Shown: positions 16,691 to 23,733, counted from the first letter of the stretch. The stretch is DNA of 26,428 bases from UBA937 sp031549725 (GCA_031549725.1 JAVBPH010000035.1:1-26428); one strand, 5' to 3'. The notes: generated by a model not told the origin, from the letters alone. Translations and numbers: made by a program.

Positions 16691-17698
16691 TTATTTCATT
16701 TCAGTCTTGATTGATAATTCCTTCCAATTTACATAATAAGGCTTGGTATATAATTGATCCAATGTACCAAGAATATGTGCGAGATTTTTTCCCAATGGCG
16801 ATATCGAGGTAATTACCGTGTCGTCATACCGGGTTCCCTTATACACCTCTTTTATGATCATATCCACACTCCGGACTTTCCGGGGGAGCTGAATCACCTG
16901 GAACTCCGGCGCATCTTTCAACTCATACTCCTGCTCAAAATATGTTTCATTATCCGTTGACTTTATGAGAACCGTTTTCAACCGATTGTTTTTCAGGAAT
17001 AAATCCGGGCGATAAAAATCAACATAACCGTTCATTAACACAATTACGTCAGACATTCCATTATATGCCAGTGAAGATGCTTGCAGGGAATCAGCTATTG
17101 GTGAACCGGGCAGAAAATGTATCGACAGTGTCACTCCAATTCCCGGGCCTTTTTCTCCTTCAGACCATGGCAGGTTCATGGTATTAAAGAGCATTCCTCC
17201 GTCATCTAAAACACCAATAAAGGTCTTTGTCAGGTTAGATGGTGTATAACGTTTTGCTCCTTCAATCAAATATGATGGACTGCTTACTTCAATGCCGCTG
17301 GGGTATATTTCATATCCCTTTATTATTAAATCCCGGCAAGTTGCTGGTAAAAATATCATTCCTGATTCTTCTTCATCCAGGAATCGAAAAATTACATAGT
17401 TACCGCCAAAAAGGAAATGGGCATCCCTCCCAAAGAAGGTTGCGACTGGAAAACCATTCTCATCCCTTCGAATTTCTTCTTTTTTAATTACATCAAAAAT
17501 AGCATTTTTGCCCTCTTCTCCGGCAATCTTTACCAGAGCAATATCACTTCCTTTTGTATATAATTGATAATTTCCTTTGTGGGTCAATGGTGAATTAGGT
17601 CCTAAAACACTAATACATAAGGGATCATTATTAGACCCATACGTATATGTAATAAAACCGGCAAAAATACTTAGGCATAACATTATTTTTTTTATCAT
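16691..17698 (-). CDS. secreted protein with probable NADase-type glycan-binding domain
   Basis: The 335-aa product has an N-terminal signal peptide (MIKKIMLCLSIFAGFITYTYG, cleavage likely near residue 21), so it is predicted to be periplasmic or exported. The N-terminal half (about 25-185) is a beta-rich region I do not recognise. Residues about 205-320 have the pattern of the NADase-type glycan-binding (discoidin-like) domain: SDVIVLMNGYVDFYRPDLF, then RLKTVLIKSTDN, FQVIQLPRKVRSVDMIIKEV and YKGTRYDDTVITSISP. Proteins of this type are common in spirochaetes and are usually uncharacterised. The gene stands alone between two long intergenic gaps. Carbohydrate binding is inferred from the family; no enzymatic motif is visible. 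Confidence 0.7.
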   Translation of the reverse strand: MIKKIMLCLSIFAGFITYTYGSNNDPLCISVLGPNSPLTHKGNYQLYTKGSDIALVKIAGEEGKNAIFDVIKKEEIRRDENGFPVATFFGRDAHFLFGGNYVIFRFLDEEESGMIFLPATCRDLIIKGYEIYPSGIEVSSPSYLIEGAKRYTPSNLTKTFIGVLDDGGMLFNTMNLPWSEGEKGPGIGVTLSIHFLPGSPIADSLQASSLAYNGMSDVIVLMNGYVDFYRPDLFLKNNRLKTVLIKSTDNETYFEQEYELKDAPEFQVIQLPRKVRSVDMIIKEVYKGTRYDDTVITSISPLGKNLAHILGTLDQLYTKPYYVNWKELSIKTEMK

Positions 17699-18037
17699 GA
17701 TTATTTATTTCCTATTCGGGTTTTATACATATGTGAAATACATTGTTAATCTTTTTCATGGTAATACTTTACGAGCGGCGGCTGATACCGCTTGGATTGT
17801 CTTCTGATGCACTATAGTACTGCATGATGCTTTATCTTAAATCGGAAATTCTCATAGGTCAAGGATTTTCGTATGATTCAGTGGGATTCAGCATGGTTCA
17901 TGGAAGGGCAGGGAAGGAGTTTTATACACTTTTATAGGAGCAGGTTTTGCCTGAATACATAATTTCTATGGGACGGTCTAAGTATGAGATGAGCAGATTT
18001 AAACCTTCTGAATCCATTCCGGTTACCTGCCGACTTA
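17699..18037. other. intergenic region downstream of the drr operon
   Basis: No supported gene is present. The stretch holds one copy of a 31-nt direct repeat (17903-17933), matched on the far side of the padR-drr operon at 20738-20768. No clear terminator for the exporter operon was found. Confidence 0.4.
17903..17933 (+). repeat. 31-nt direct repeat flanking the padR-drr operon, copy A
   Basis: The sequence begins GAAGGGCAGGGAAGG and ends CACTTTT. It matches 20738-20768 at 27 of 31 positions in the same orientation, and weaker similarity extends a little to the left (CAGCA-GG). The pair brackets the five-gene padR-DUF1048-drrAB operon. Confidence 0.55.
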
Positions 18038-18790
18038 TTAAGAAATCCGCTTATATATCCTCATCGCAATAATATAAAATACAACCGTAATCCCGGAGCA
18101 CCACGCAAGGGCTATCCATATATCATTTCCGGCATCTCCGCCGGACAGCAGCGAACGCACCGTGTTTACGATTGACGTTACCGGTTGATTCTCCGCAAAG
18201 GCGCGGATACCGGCCGGCATAGTTGCGGTTGGAACAAACGCGGAACTTATGAACGGCAGGAAAATGAGCGGATACGAGAACGCGCTGGCACCGTCCACCG
18301 ATTTTGCGGACAGTCCCGGAATTACCGCAATCCAGGTAAGTGCCAGTGTAAAAAGCGCCAGTATTCCGGCAACGGCTAACCATTGTAAAACACCTGCGGA
18401 CGGGCGGAAACCCACAGCGAATGCGGCAAGGATAATCACAACCACAGAAATTGCATTGGAAATAATGGAGGTCAGTACATGCGCCCAGAGCACTGATGAC
18501 CGGGCGGTGGGCATGGAGTGAAACCTCTGGAACAAACCTTTTTGGACATCCGTAAACAACCGCACCGCCATATAGGATATACCGCTTGCGATAGCCATCA
18601 ACAGAATCCCCGGCAGCAGGTAATTCACATAGTTGTCAGCACCCGATTGAATCGCGCCTCCGAATACATATACGAACAGTAGCATGATCATAACCGGAAC
18701 AATTGCAACCGTGATAATTGTATCCGGGCTGCGCAGAATATGGCGCATGGATCGCATGAACAGTATACCCGTATCCCTCAGCATTTTCAT
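18038..18790 (-). CDS. ABC-2 type exporter permease (DrrB-like)
   Basis: The 250-aa integral membrane protein has about six hydrophobic segments, such as IITVAIVPVMIMLLFVYVFG, LLPGILLMAIASGISYMAV, AISVVVIILAAFAVGF and the C-terminal CSGITVVFYIIAMRIY. This is the ABC2_membrane layout of DrrB-type daunorubicin exporters, including the conserved LFTDVQKGLFQRFHSMPTAR cytoplasmic loop. It is the last gene of the operon. Its ATG overlaps the stop of the ATPase gene by 4 nt, so the two subunits are made in step. The substrate cannot be read from sequence; drugs or other amphipathic compounds are typical of the family. Confidence 0.9.
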   Translation of the reverse strand: MKMLRDTGILFMRSMRHILRSPDTIITVAIVPVMIMLLFVYVFGGAIQSGADNYVNYLLPGILLMAIASGISYMAVRLFTDVQKGLFQRFHSMPTARSSVLWAHVLTSIISNAISVVVIILAAFAVGFRPSAGVLQWLAVAGILALFTLALTWIAVIPGLSAKSVDGASAFSYPLIFLPFISSAFVPTATMPAGIRAFAENQPVTSIVNTVRSLLSGGDAGNDIWIALAWCSGITVVFYIIAMRIYKRIS

Positions 18791-19548
18791 TTTACCGCTC
18801 CCTTCCTGCCGATAATCGCAAGGAAAATCTCTTCCAACGACGGCTGTTTCTCTATATATTCGGTTTTCACCGGGGGAAATAATTTTTTGAGTTCCTTCAG
18901 TGTACCTTCCGCGATTATCAACCCTTCGTGAATTATGGCAATTTTATCGGCAAGATGTTCCGCTTCTTCCAGATACTGGGTCGTCAGCAGAATTGTCGTC
19001 CCGCCACCGGCAAGCTCCCTGATCGTTTGCCACACCTCAAGGCGCGCTTCAGGATCAAGTCCCGTCGTCGGTTCGTCAAGAAATATAACGGAAGGAGTTC
19101 CGGCAAGGCTCATCGCGATGTCCAGCCTGCGGGTCATTCCGCCGGAATAAGTATCAGCCCTGCGGTCCGCCGCATTGCTCAGCCCGAATCGTTCCAGCAG
19201 GCTGACAGTGGTTTGGTCCACATCGGCTATCCCCCGGAGCCGGGCAATCATTTTCAGGTTTTCCCGCCCTGTCAGGAGACCATCCACGGCGGCGAACTGC
19301 CCTGTCAGGCTGATAATCTCACGGATCATTTCCGGCTGCCGGACTACATCGAAACCGCAGATACTTGCTCTGCCGGTATCAGGTTTAAGGAGCGTCGACA
19401 GAATTTTAATCGTCGTTGTTTTGCCTGCGCCGTTGGAACCAAGCAGCGCAAAGATCTCACCGCGCCGTACCTGACAATCAATACCCTTCAGAACCTCTGT
19501 GGATTTGAAGGATTTATGGAGCCCCTCCGCTTCGATAGTGTTTTCCAT
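18787..19548 (-). CDS. ABC exporter ATP-binding protein (DrrA-like)
   Basis: The 253-aa nucleotide-binding subunit has Walker A GSNGAGKTT at residues 37-45, signature SGGM at 135-138 and Walker B VIFLDEP at 154-160. The switch position is Gln (LLTTQYLEEAE) rather than His, a substitution I recall as common in DrrA-type proteins. Motif order and length fit the daunorubicin-resistance subfamily, although DrrA proper carries a longer C-terminal extension. It follows the second DUF1048 gene by 19 nt and overlaps the permease gene by 4 nt. It powers export through the DrrB-like partner at the cytoplasmic membrane. PadR control of such pairs is common. Confidence 0.92.
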   Translation of the reverse strand: MENTIEAEGLHKSFKSTEVLKGIDCQVRRGEIFALLGSNGAGKTTTIKILSTLLKPDTGRASICGFDVVRQPEMIREIISLTGQFAAVDGLLTGRENLKMIARLRGIADVDQTTVSLLERFGLSNAADRRADTYSGGMTRRLDIAMSLAGTPSVIFLDEPTTGLDPEARLEVWQTIRELAGGGTTILLTTQYLEEAEHLADKIAIIHEGLIIAEGTLKELKKLFPPVKTEYIEKQPSLEEIFLAIIGRKGAVK

Positions 19549-19567
19549 TCCGGTATTTCCTCTTATT

Positions 19568-19927
19568 TCATTTACCCGTAACCTTTTTCATGGCGTTGGC
19601 AACTTCCTGGTCAACTGATTCCTGGTAGAGATCGGCATATGTTTTCGAATCCTTGATCAGCCCGTCGCAGAACGCCGCTACGTCGCTGCTAGTCACTTCG
19701 AGTACACCCTTCCCCGAGGCTGCACCCTCTTCAAAAAGATCAATGATCCCCTCGAGTAAACCGGTCCCTTCCGTCAGCTCGACGGGGCCAACCTTGAAAA
19801 AATATTTCCGGATCTCCTTATAAACAATCTGGTAATCCTGGGGGAGCGCTTTGACGCGCAGCATGTGCGTGCGCCATTCTTTTTTCCCCTCGATGATATC
19901 CTGTATACCCATGTGACCCTTCCTCAT
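19568..19927 (-). CDS. DUF1048 family protein, second copy
   Basis: The 119-aa soluble, mostly helical protein matches DUF1048. Key stretches are LPQDYQIVYKEIRKYFFKVG, LLEGIIDLFEEGAASGKGVL and DVAAFCDGLIKDSKTY. DUF1048 genes commonly sit between a padR regulator and ABC exporter genes, and their biochemical role is not known. It is paralogous to the gene immediately upstream, whose stop it overlaps by 4 nt, and it precedes the ATPase gene by 19 nt. It has no signal peptide or membrane segment. I infer an accessory or regulatory role tied to the exporter. Confidence 0.85.
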   Translation of the reverse strand: MRKGHMGIQDIIEGKKEWRTHMLRVKALPQDYQIVYKEIRKYFFKVGPVELTEGTGLLEGIIDLFEEGAASGKGVLEVTSSDVAAFCDGLIKDSKTYADLYQESVDQEVANAMKKVTGK

Positions 19928-20271
19928 TTGCTTAATTTTTTAGTGATCATAGTGTTGAGTTGTTTGCGCCATTTGTCTCGGTATGATGCAGCCCCTTCTG
20001 CCCCGGCCAGGGCTGAGCAGAAACCTTTGATGTCGCCGCCAAAAACCTCCTCAATGCTCTGACCCTCTGCTGCCGATTCTTCGAGCAGGGCAAGCGCACC
20101 GTCAAGAATCGGTAAAAGGTTGCGGCCGGAGAAATCCGAGTGCTTCCAGAGATTCGCCTTAATTGTTTCCCATGCCGCCTGGTAATCTGCCGGCAGCGTT
20201 TTAGCGCGCAGTTCGAATACTTTCAATGCTTTAGTCATATCACTGCCTGTAACTTTTTCCAGGAAATTCAT
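19924..20271 (-). CDS. DUF1048 family protein, first copy
   Basis: The 115-aa helical cytoplasmic protein shares the DUF1048 pattern with its downstream paralog: LPADYQAAWETIKANLWKHS, ILDGALALLEESAAEGQSIE and DIKGFCSALAG. The ATG overlaps the padR stop (TAATG), so translation is likely coupled to the regulator. Tandem DUF1048 genes in one exporter operon suggest a heterodimer or a duplication with divergence. The reaction or binding partner is unknown. Confidence 0.85.
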   Translation of the reverse strand: MNFLEKVTGSDMTKALKVFELRAKTLPADYQAAWETIKANLWKHSDFSGRNLLPILDGALALLEESAAEGQSIEEVFGGDIKGFCSALAGAEGAASYRDKWRKQLNTMITKKLSK

Positions 20272-20597
20272 TATTTCTTCTCCTTCAGCTCATTGATCTT
20301 TGACTCAACGAATTCCCATTTTGACCAGAAGCGGCGCAGCTCCCCGCGTCCGGTTCCGTTGAGGTTATAAAACTTGCGCGGTGGTCCCATGTCGGATGGT
20401 TTTTTCTCAATATTCACAAGATTGTTTTTCTCAAGCCGTACCAGGATGGTATAGACCGTACCTTCCACGACATCCGTGAACCCGAGGGTATTCAGCCGCC
20501 GTGTGATTTCATATCCATAAGTTTCCCCCCGGCTGATGATTTCAAGGACACAGCCCTCCAGCACACCCTTCAGCATTTCCGTAAGATTTTCCTGCAC
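20271..20597 (-). CDS. PadR-family transcriptional regulator
   Basis: The 108-aa product is a winged-helix PadR repressor. The core reads GVLEGCVLEIISRGETYGYE, ITRRLNTLGFTDVVEGTVYT and ILVRLEKNNLVNIEKK, followed by the basic wing GPPRKFYNL. The start codon is GTG at 20597, supported by GGAGGG about 5 nt upstream. It is the first gene of padR-DUF1048-DUF1048-drrAB, and all junctions are overlapping or very short. PadR proteins of this size usually repress their own operon and are released by a small-molecule ligand, often an exporter substrate. A TTGACA promoter and two dyads lie directly upstream. Confidence 0.93.
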   Translation of the reverse strand: MQENLTEMLKGVLEGCVLEIISRGETYGYEITRRLNTLGFTDVVEGTVYTILVRLEKNNLVNIEKKPSDMGPPRKFYNLNGTGRGELRRFWSKWEFVESKINELKEKK

Positions 20598-20634
20598 CGT
20601 TCCCTCCAGAGCTATTCTGCACTACTCATATTCA

Positions 20635-20683
20635 GTAATACTTATTACCAGTATATAGTACTACGTAGTAGCATGGTTGTCAA
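20635..20683 (-). promoter_or_regulatory. padR operon promoter with two operator-like dyads
   Basis: On the minus strand a perfect TTGACA (20678-20683) is followed after 17 nt by TACTAT (20655-20660, 4 of 6 to TATAAT). The perfect 12-bp palindrome TACTACGTAGTA (20659-20670) overlaps the spacer and -10. A second dyad, GTAATA-CT-TATTAC (20635-20648), lies just downstream of the -10. Both positions suit repression by the PadR protein encoded next. Binding is inferred, not shown. Confidence 0.6.
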
Positions 20684-20808
20684 GAAAAAAATGAAATTTA
20701 CCTATTCTGGAAGCAATAAAAATTCCAGCAGGATATAGAAGGCCAGGGAAGAAGTTTTGTGCACTTTTTGAAGGGTAAGTAAATCAAAAAAAATATTAGC
20801 AATAATGT
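20684..20808. other. intergenic stretch before repeat copy 2, with direct repeat copy B
   Basis: No gene is seen. Positions 20738-20768 (GAAGGCCAGGGAAGA ... CACTTTT) form the partner of the direct repeat at 17903-17933, with 27 of 31 identical positions in the same orientation. Confidence 0.5.
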
Positions 20809-20950
20809 GAGGCTTTTTCAAAATGTTAAATTTTGAAAAAGCAACTTTAGATGTAAGTGCAGAAAGAATACTATTTTATTTATGGGTAAGGAAATAGCAT
20901 TCTTTCTGCAAAAGCCTTTTTCAAAACTAACCGAGTTTTGAAAAAGGCTC
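20809..20950 (-). repeat. 142-bp MITE-like element with three hairpins, copy 2 (inverted)
   Basis: The reverse complement of this segment matches 134-275 over all 142 positions with four substitutions by manual alignment. The order of left hairpin, TGCAGAAAGAAT central hairpin and right hairpin is the same. Its right-hand end abuts the brnT-like gene and provides an upstream in-frame ATG at 20938, which I do not consider the native start. The two copies face each other across about 20.5 kb. Confidence 0.85.
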
Positions 20951-20976
20951 ATGTATATACAGAATTAACTTTATAT

Positions 20977-21228
20977 ATGCTCATATTTGAATGGGATGAA
21001 GATAAGAACAATATCAATCTCCAAAAGCATGGAATTGATTTTAACTTAGCGCAATTTGTTTTTGCCGACCCCTATCATGTTGAGCTGTACGATTTATCCC
21101 ACAGCATTGAAGAGAACTGTTATAAGATTATAGGTATGGTCGGAAAATTGCTGCTTGTCATCAGCACATTCAGAGAGGATGCCATTGGAATAATTTCTGC
21201 CCGAGAAACAGACAGCAATAAGAGGTAG
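20977..21228 (+). CDS. brnT: BrnT-like toxin (RelE-fold ribonuclease family), orphan
   Basis: The 83-aa product from ATG 20977 begins MLIFEWDEDKNNINLQKHGI and matches BrnT: FEWDxxKxxxNxxKHG, VFADP, HSIEEN and the C-terminal IISARET. An in-frame ATG at 20938 would add 13 residues encoded mostly by the adjacent repeat. BrnT toxins cut RNA and are blocked by a BrnA antitoxin encoded just downstream. Here the downstream ATG (21234) opens only a 28-codon frame with no BrnA similarity. Two positions usually Arg in the family (EER and RIISAR) read EEN and GIISAR. I infer a weakened or inactive toxin that survived the loss of its antitoxin. Confidence 0.75.
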   Translation: MLIFEWDEDKNNINLQKHGIDFNLAQFVFADPYHVELYDLSHSIEENCYKIIGMVGKLLLVISTFREDAIGIISARETDSNKR

Positions 21229-21249
21229 GTATATGAAAAAATTACAGGA

Positions 21250-21784
21250 AGTACCTTGCTCGTATATCTGCGTCCCGGCAGTGATTGTAAACTTATACGG
21301 ACTTCCTGCCCTTCCTTGATAGAGGCAATGTCCGCTTCCCCGATTGATGCGGTGATCTTCATTTCCGTGAGACCCGGCGCAAGGGTGAACAGTGTGTGGC
21401 CGCAGGACTGCCCCGGGCAAGTACCGGGCTGTCGGTATTTACCGCCCTGTCAATGACAATACCATCGATGGGACTGTAAACCACAATAATTTGTTTCTGC
21501 AAAGGATTGACCGCGGTGTTGATCTCCGCGATAATTTGGCCCTTTCTTACCGGCGTATTGAAATCGGCGTACAGGACTTCGATTATACCGGTAGCCGGAG
21601 ACTGTACCGTCACCCGTGCGTTAACATCCAGCGTACCGGCAGCGGAAACGGTACTTTCAATAGTTCCCGTATTGATGACGGCATATTCATACAGAGCCAC
21701 ATTTTCTTTTGCCTTGCATCCCCACATCAGGGTTATAAAGGGAAAAAGGGTAAAAAATACCACGAAGGAACGAACTATTTTCAT
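21250..21784 (-). pseudogene. MacA/HlyD-like efflux periplasmic adaptor, frameshifted and truncated
   Basis: The frame from ATG 21784 starts with a lipoprotein-like signal (FITLMWGC) and then a membrane-fusion-protein core: GTIESTVSAAGTLDVNARVT, VQSPATGIIEVLYADFNTPV and GQIIAEINTAVNP, with IDGIVIDRAVNTDSPVLA of the lipoyl-like half. A shift near 21410 moves the reading into another frame, which continues TLFTLAPGLTEMKITAS, IGEADIASIKEGQEVRISLQ and PGRRYTSKV. Similarity ends around 21250, where the brnT segment begins. The beta-barrel end and the usual partner macB/RND genes are missing. One frameshift and a truncation make it non-functional. Confidence 0.8.
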
Positions 21785-21799
21785 GTTGCCTATCCTTAT

Positions 21800-21826
21800 A
21801 AAAAAAATCCCCGGACAATGCCGGGG
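21800..21826 (-). terminator. rho-independent terminator of secreted-protein copy 1
   Basis: On the minus strand a CCCCGG-CATTGT-CCGGGG hairpin (21809-21826) is followed by ATTTTTTT. It lies about 10 nt past the stop of the 126-aa gene. Confidence 0.85.
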
Positions 21827-21836
21827 TAAACAGAAG

Positions 21837-22217
21837 TCAGTACATTACCTCATAGGTTTTACCATTGAAGGTGACCTGCTTCGCCTGGAAATACTGGCCA
21901 GTGGATACGCCGGAATCCATAAGTACCGATGAATACCCCTGGAGGGTAACATTCGCGCCAACCACCAGGCCGGGTACGGTACGCATGAGACGGTTGAGGC
22001 CTTTAACATAATAGGTGGTTGTACCATTCTGTATAGCCAGGCTGCCGTTGACGCTGGTAAGGGTTCCCGAAATGGTTACAGCGATGAGGTCGCTGCCGCT
22101 TTGCCCGGCCTCGGGCAGCCCCTTGGAAGCGGGACCCATGCCCGGGCCTCCCCAGCCCGCAAATGCCGATACCGTCATGGTGAGGGCAATTAATCCAACA
22201 ATAATAAACTTCTTCAT
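21837..22217 (-). CDS. 126-aa secreted beta-rich protein, copy 1
   Basis: The signal peptide is MKKFIIVGLIALTMTVSAFA (likely cleavage after residue 20). A Gly-rich segment, GWGGPGMGPASKGLPEAGQS, follows, then a compact beta-rich domain: LIAVTISGTLTSVNGSLAI, TTTYYVKGLNRLM, VPGLVVGANVTLQGY and QAKQVTFNGKTYEVMY. The pattern suggests a small OB-like fold, and I believe similar proteins occur in other treponemes, but I cannot assign a function. It differs from copy 2 at 23905-24285 by 11 mostly conservative residues of 126. It lies downstream of sigI-rsgI with its own upstream motif and terminator. Membership of a SigI-controlled envelope regulon is inferred from the shared motif. Confidence 0.85.
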   Translation of the reverse strand: MKKFIIVGLIALTMTVSAFAGWGGPGMGPASKGLPEAGQSGSDLIAVTISGTLTSVNGSLAIQNGTTTYYVKGLNRLMRTVPGLVVGANVTLQGYSSVLMDSGVSTGQYFQAKQVTFNGKTYEVMY

Positions 22218-22228
22218 ACTATATTCCT

Positions 22229-22297
22229 TGCGGTCTTTCCCGCTGCCTTATGTTCTCCGCTCCAGGGCGGAGTGTTTGCTAACCTCAATTTGAGGTT
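22229..22297 (-). promoter_or_regulatory. structured 5' leader of secreted-protein copy 1
   Basis: Between the promoter motif and the ATG on the minus strand lie a 17-nt dyad (AACCTCAA-A-TTGAGGTT, 22281-22297), a CTCCGC-CCTGGA-GCGGAG hairpin (22255-22272) and a GCGG-GAAAGA-CCGC hairpin close to the AAGGAAT ribosome binding region. In copy 2 the CTCCGC/GCGGAG stem is unchanged while the loop differs. The dyads may modulate mRNA stability or translation. Confidence 0.5.
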
Positions 22298-22336
22298 ATT
22301 ATAGAATACAGAATGACGATCCATAAAACGGGGGTC
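22298..22336 (-). promoter_or_regulatory. shared sigI-type upstream motif, secreted-protein copy 1
   Basis: The minus strand reads ACCCCCGTTT, 15 nt, TGTATTC, then TATAAT. The same arrangement occurs before sigI (15 nt) and before copy 2 (16 nt). A C-rich ACCCCC -35 is characteristic of SigI promoters in Firmicutes. The TATAAT could alternatively serve the housekeeping sigma factor, but no TTGACA-like -35 is correctly spaced. Confidence 0.6.
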
Positions 22337-22341
22337 CGGGC

Positions 22342-22368
22342 AAAAAAAATCGCAGCCCTTCGGCTGCG
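22342..22368 (-). terminator. rho-independent terminator of the sigI-rsgI operon
   Basis: On the minus strand a CGCAGCCG-AAG-GGCTGCG hairpin is followed by ATTTTTTTT. It lies about 30 nt past the rsgI stop and directly before the copy 1 promoter motif. A near-identical terminator stands before copy 2. Confidence 0.88.
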
Positions 22369-22399
22369 AAACATTATTATTTCCTGATTGCGGGGATTA

Positions 22400-22732
22400 T
22401 CAATTCCCCGATGCTTTGTCTTCCCAGCTGCGCTGCAGCTCCTGACGTTTTTCCTGCCCCCGCTGCCAGTCATATCCGTCATCCCTAGTACTCGATTCAA
22501 TAGTAGTACCGGTTTTATTACTCCGGCTTACCAGGATACCGATGGTGATACCTACGGCAAGGACCACCACTGCGCTGATAGTAATGAGCAGAATCTTCAG
22601 CCGCGTATTGGGCTTCACCGTAACCACCATGCCTACACGACAGCCCTCGGGAGTCGGAATGGCACTGATTTTGCCGTTATTAAAAAGAACTATGCTTTTC
22701 GGTTCTCCAACCTGAACGATTACACCTTCCAT
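22400..22732 (-). CDS. rsgI: short RsgI-like membrane anti-sigma factor
   Basis: The 110-aa product has a cytoplasmic N-terminal domain (1-43) resembling the RsgI anti-sigma domain: MEGVIVQVGEPKSIVLFNNG, then CRVGMVVTVKP. A single transmembrane segment follows (about 46-68, LLITISAVVVLAVGITIGIL). The remaining 40 residues form a short hydrophilic Trp/Gln/Arg-rich tail that should be periplasmic. Known RsgI proteins have long extracytoplasmic sensor regions, so this one is unusually short and must sense by other means or only hold SigI in check. The ATG overlaps the sigI stop (TAATG), the normal order and coupling for sigma and anti-sigma pairs. Topology is predicted from hydrophobicity. Confidence 0.75.
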   Translation of the reverse strand: MEGVIVQVGEPKSIVLFNNGKISAIPTPEGCRVGMVVTVKPNTRLKILLITISAVVVLAVGITIGILVSRSNKTGTTIESSTRDDGYDWQRGQEKRQELQRSWEDKASGN

Positions 22733-23436
22733 TAATCCGCCTCCTCGAACGACTGGGGTACAAAGGAATACACATAGGGATACTCACCCCGGCTTATGAT
22801 AATAAGCGTTACAATATACTGACGGTACTTTTCCAGTACCTTATGGGAAAACCGTCCCTCTTCGAAAAGACGTTTAATAGGCAGCTGACGGGTCCGTACA
22901 ATTTCAGCAACCAGCGGCGGATCATCGAGTATACGGCGTGCAATGCGCTGGCACGTTTCCCGTGACCGTGACTGCTTCGGGCAGTTTTTCAGCAATGAGG
23001 CCCAGGTAAACCCCCATTCGGTAAACTCACTATTGATAGTTTCAATTTCCGACCGCAGATTTTGTTCCTCCGCCGCTCGGTCATAGATTTGCCGGGACAC
23101 ATCAGCTTCCCAGGTTAATTCTTTTTCATCAACCGCGGTTGAAAGGGGAAGGAGATGCTTTTGTACTGAATTTTCCTTCAGTGCCCGGTTGATGAGGCGG
23201 TTCCTGATAACCACCCCTGCATAGGGAATAAAAGCACCGCTTTCAGGGTTGTAGGTTTCAACACCCTTGCAAAACGCAAGCATGGCTTCGGTGAGGTTAT
23301 CCTGCCGGTCTTGGCCCTTGAAAAACACCGCGGAAACCGTCTTTTTAATAAAAGGCATATATTTGCGGATAAGTACATTGAGAGCTCGCTTATCGGTTTT
23401 AGCAAGCTGAACCTGTACCACCAATTCTGTATCCAT
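22732..23436 (-). CDS. sigI: RNA polymerase sigma factor of the SigI family
   Basis: The 234-aa product matches SigI over its length. The region-2 part contains LIRKYMPFIKKTVSAVF, AMLAFCKGVETYNPESGAFI and PYAGVVIRNRLINRALKE. After a variable linker (about 110-140) the SigI-specific C-terminal domain reads FTEWGFTWASLLKNCPKQSR, LVAEIVRTRQLPIKRLFEEG and FSHKVLEKYRQYIVTLIIIS. SigI controls heat, envelope or polysaccharide responses in Bacillus and Clostridium and is held inactive by RsgI, encoded here immediately downstream. GGAG lies about 11 nt before the ATG. Its upstream region carries the same motif as the two secreted-protein genes, suggesting autoregulation. SigI is best known from Firmicutes, so horizontal acquisition is possible. 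Confidence 0.88.
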   Translation of the reverse strand: MDTELVVQVQLAKTDKRALNVLIRKYMPFIKKTVSAVFFKGQDRQDNLTEAMLAFCKGVETYNPESGAFIPYAGVVIRNRLINRALKENSVQKHLLPLSTAVDEKELTWEADVSRQIYDRAAEEQNLRSEIETINSEFTEWGFTWASLLKNCPKQSRSRETCQRIARRILDDPPLVAEIVRTRQLPIKRLFEEGRFSHKVLEKYRQYIVTLIIISRGEYPYVYSFVPQSFEEAD

Positions 23437-23456
23437 GTGATAACTATCTCCTATCT

Positions 23457-23496
23457 ATATAGAATACAAGATCAGCATACCTGAAACGGGGGGTAC
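23457..23496 (-). promoter_or_regulatory. sigI promoter motif (autoregulatory candidate)
   Basis: The minus strand reads TACCCCCCGTTT, 15 nt, TGTATTC, then TATATA, about 20 nt before the sigI start codon. The C-run, GTTT, spacing and TGTATTC match the elements before both secreted-protein genes, although the 15-nt spacers are unrelated. Recognition by SigI itself is inferred. Confidence 0.6.
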
Positions 23497-23733
23497 ATCA
23501 ATAGTAATGTAATTAAAAGCTTCATAATGATTATCCAGTCTTTCAAATCGAATATCAATGGGTCGGTCCGGGTACTTAATAAAATAAAGATTCCTCGTAT
23601 AAGCTTGGTCTCCAAGGATGATATAAAGAAAACAGCCTCATTGAATGTGAACGATGTGGTTTGGTTTTCCTGATAGGTAATAATGAGCAGGAAACATAAT
23701 TCATGCCCGATTGTATGAAGAATACGGAAAAAC

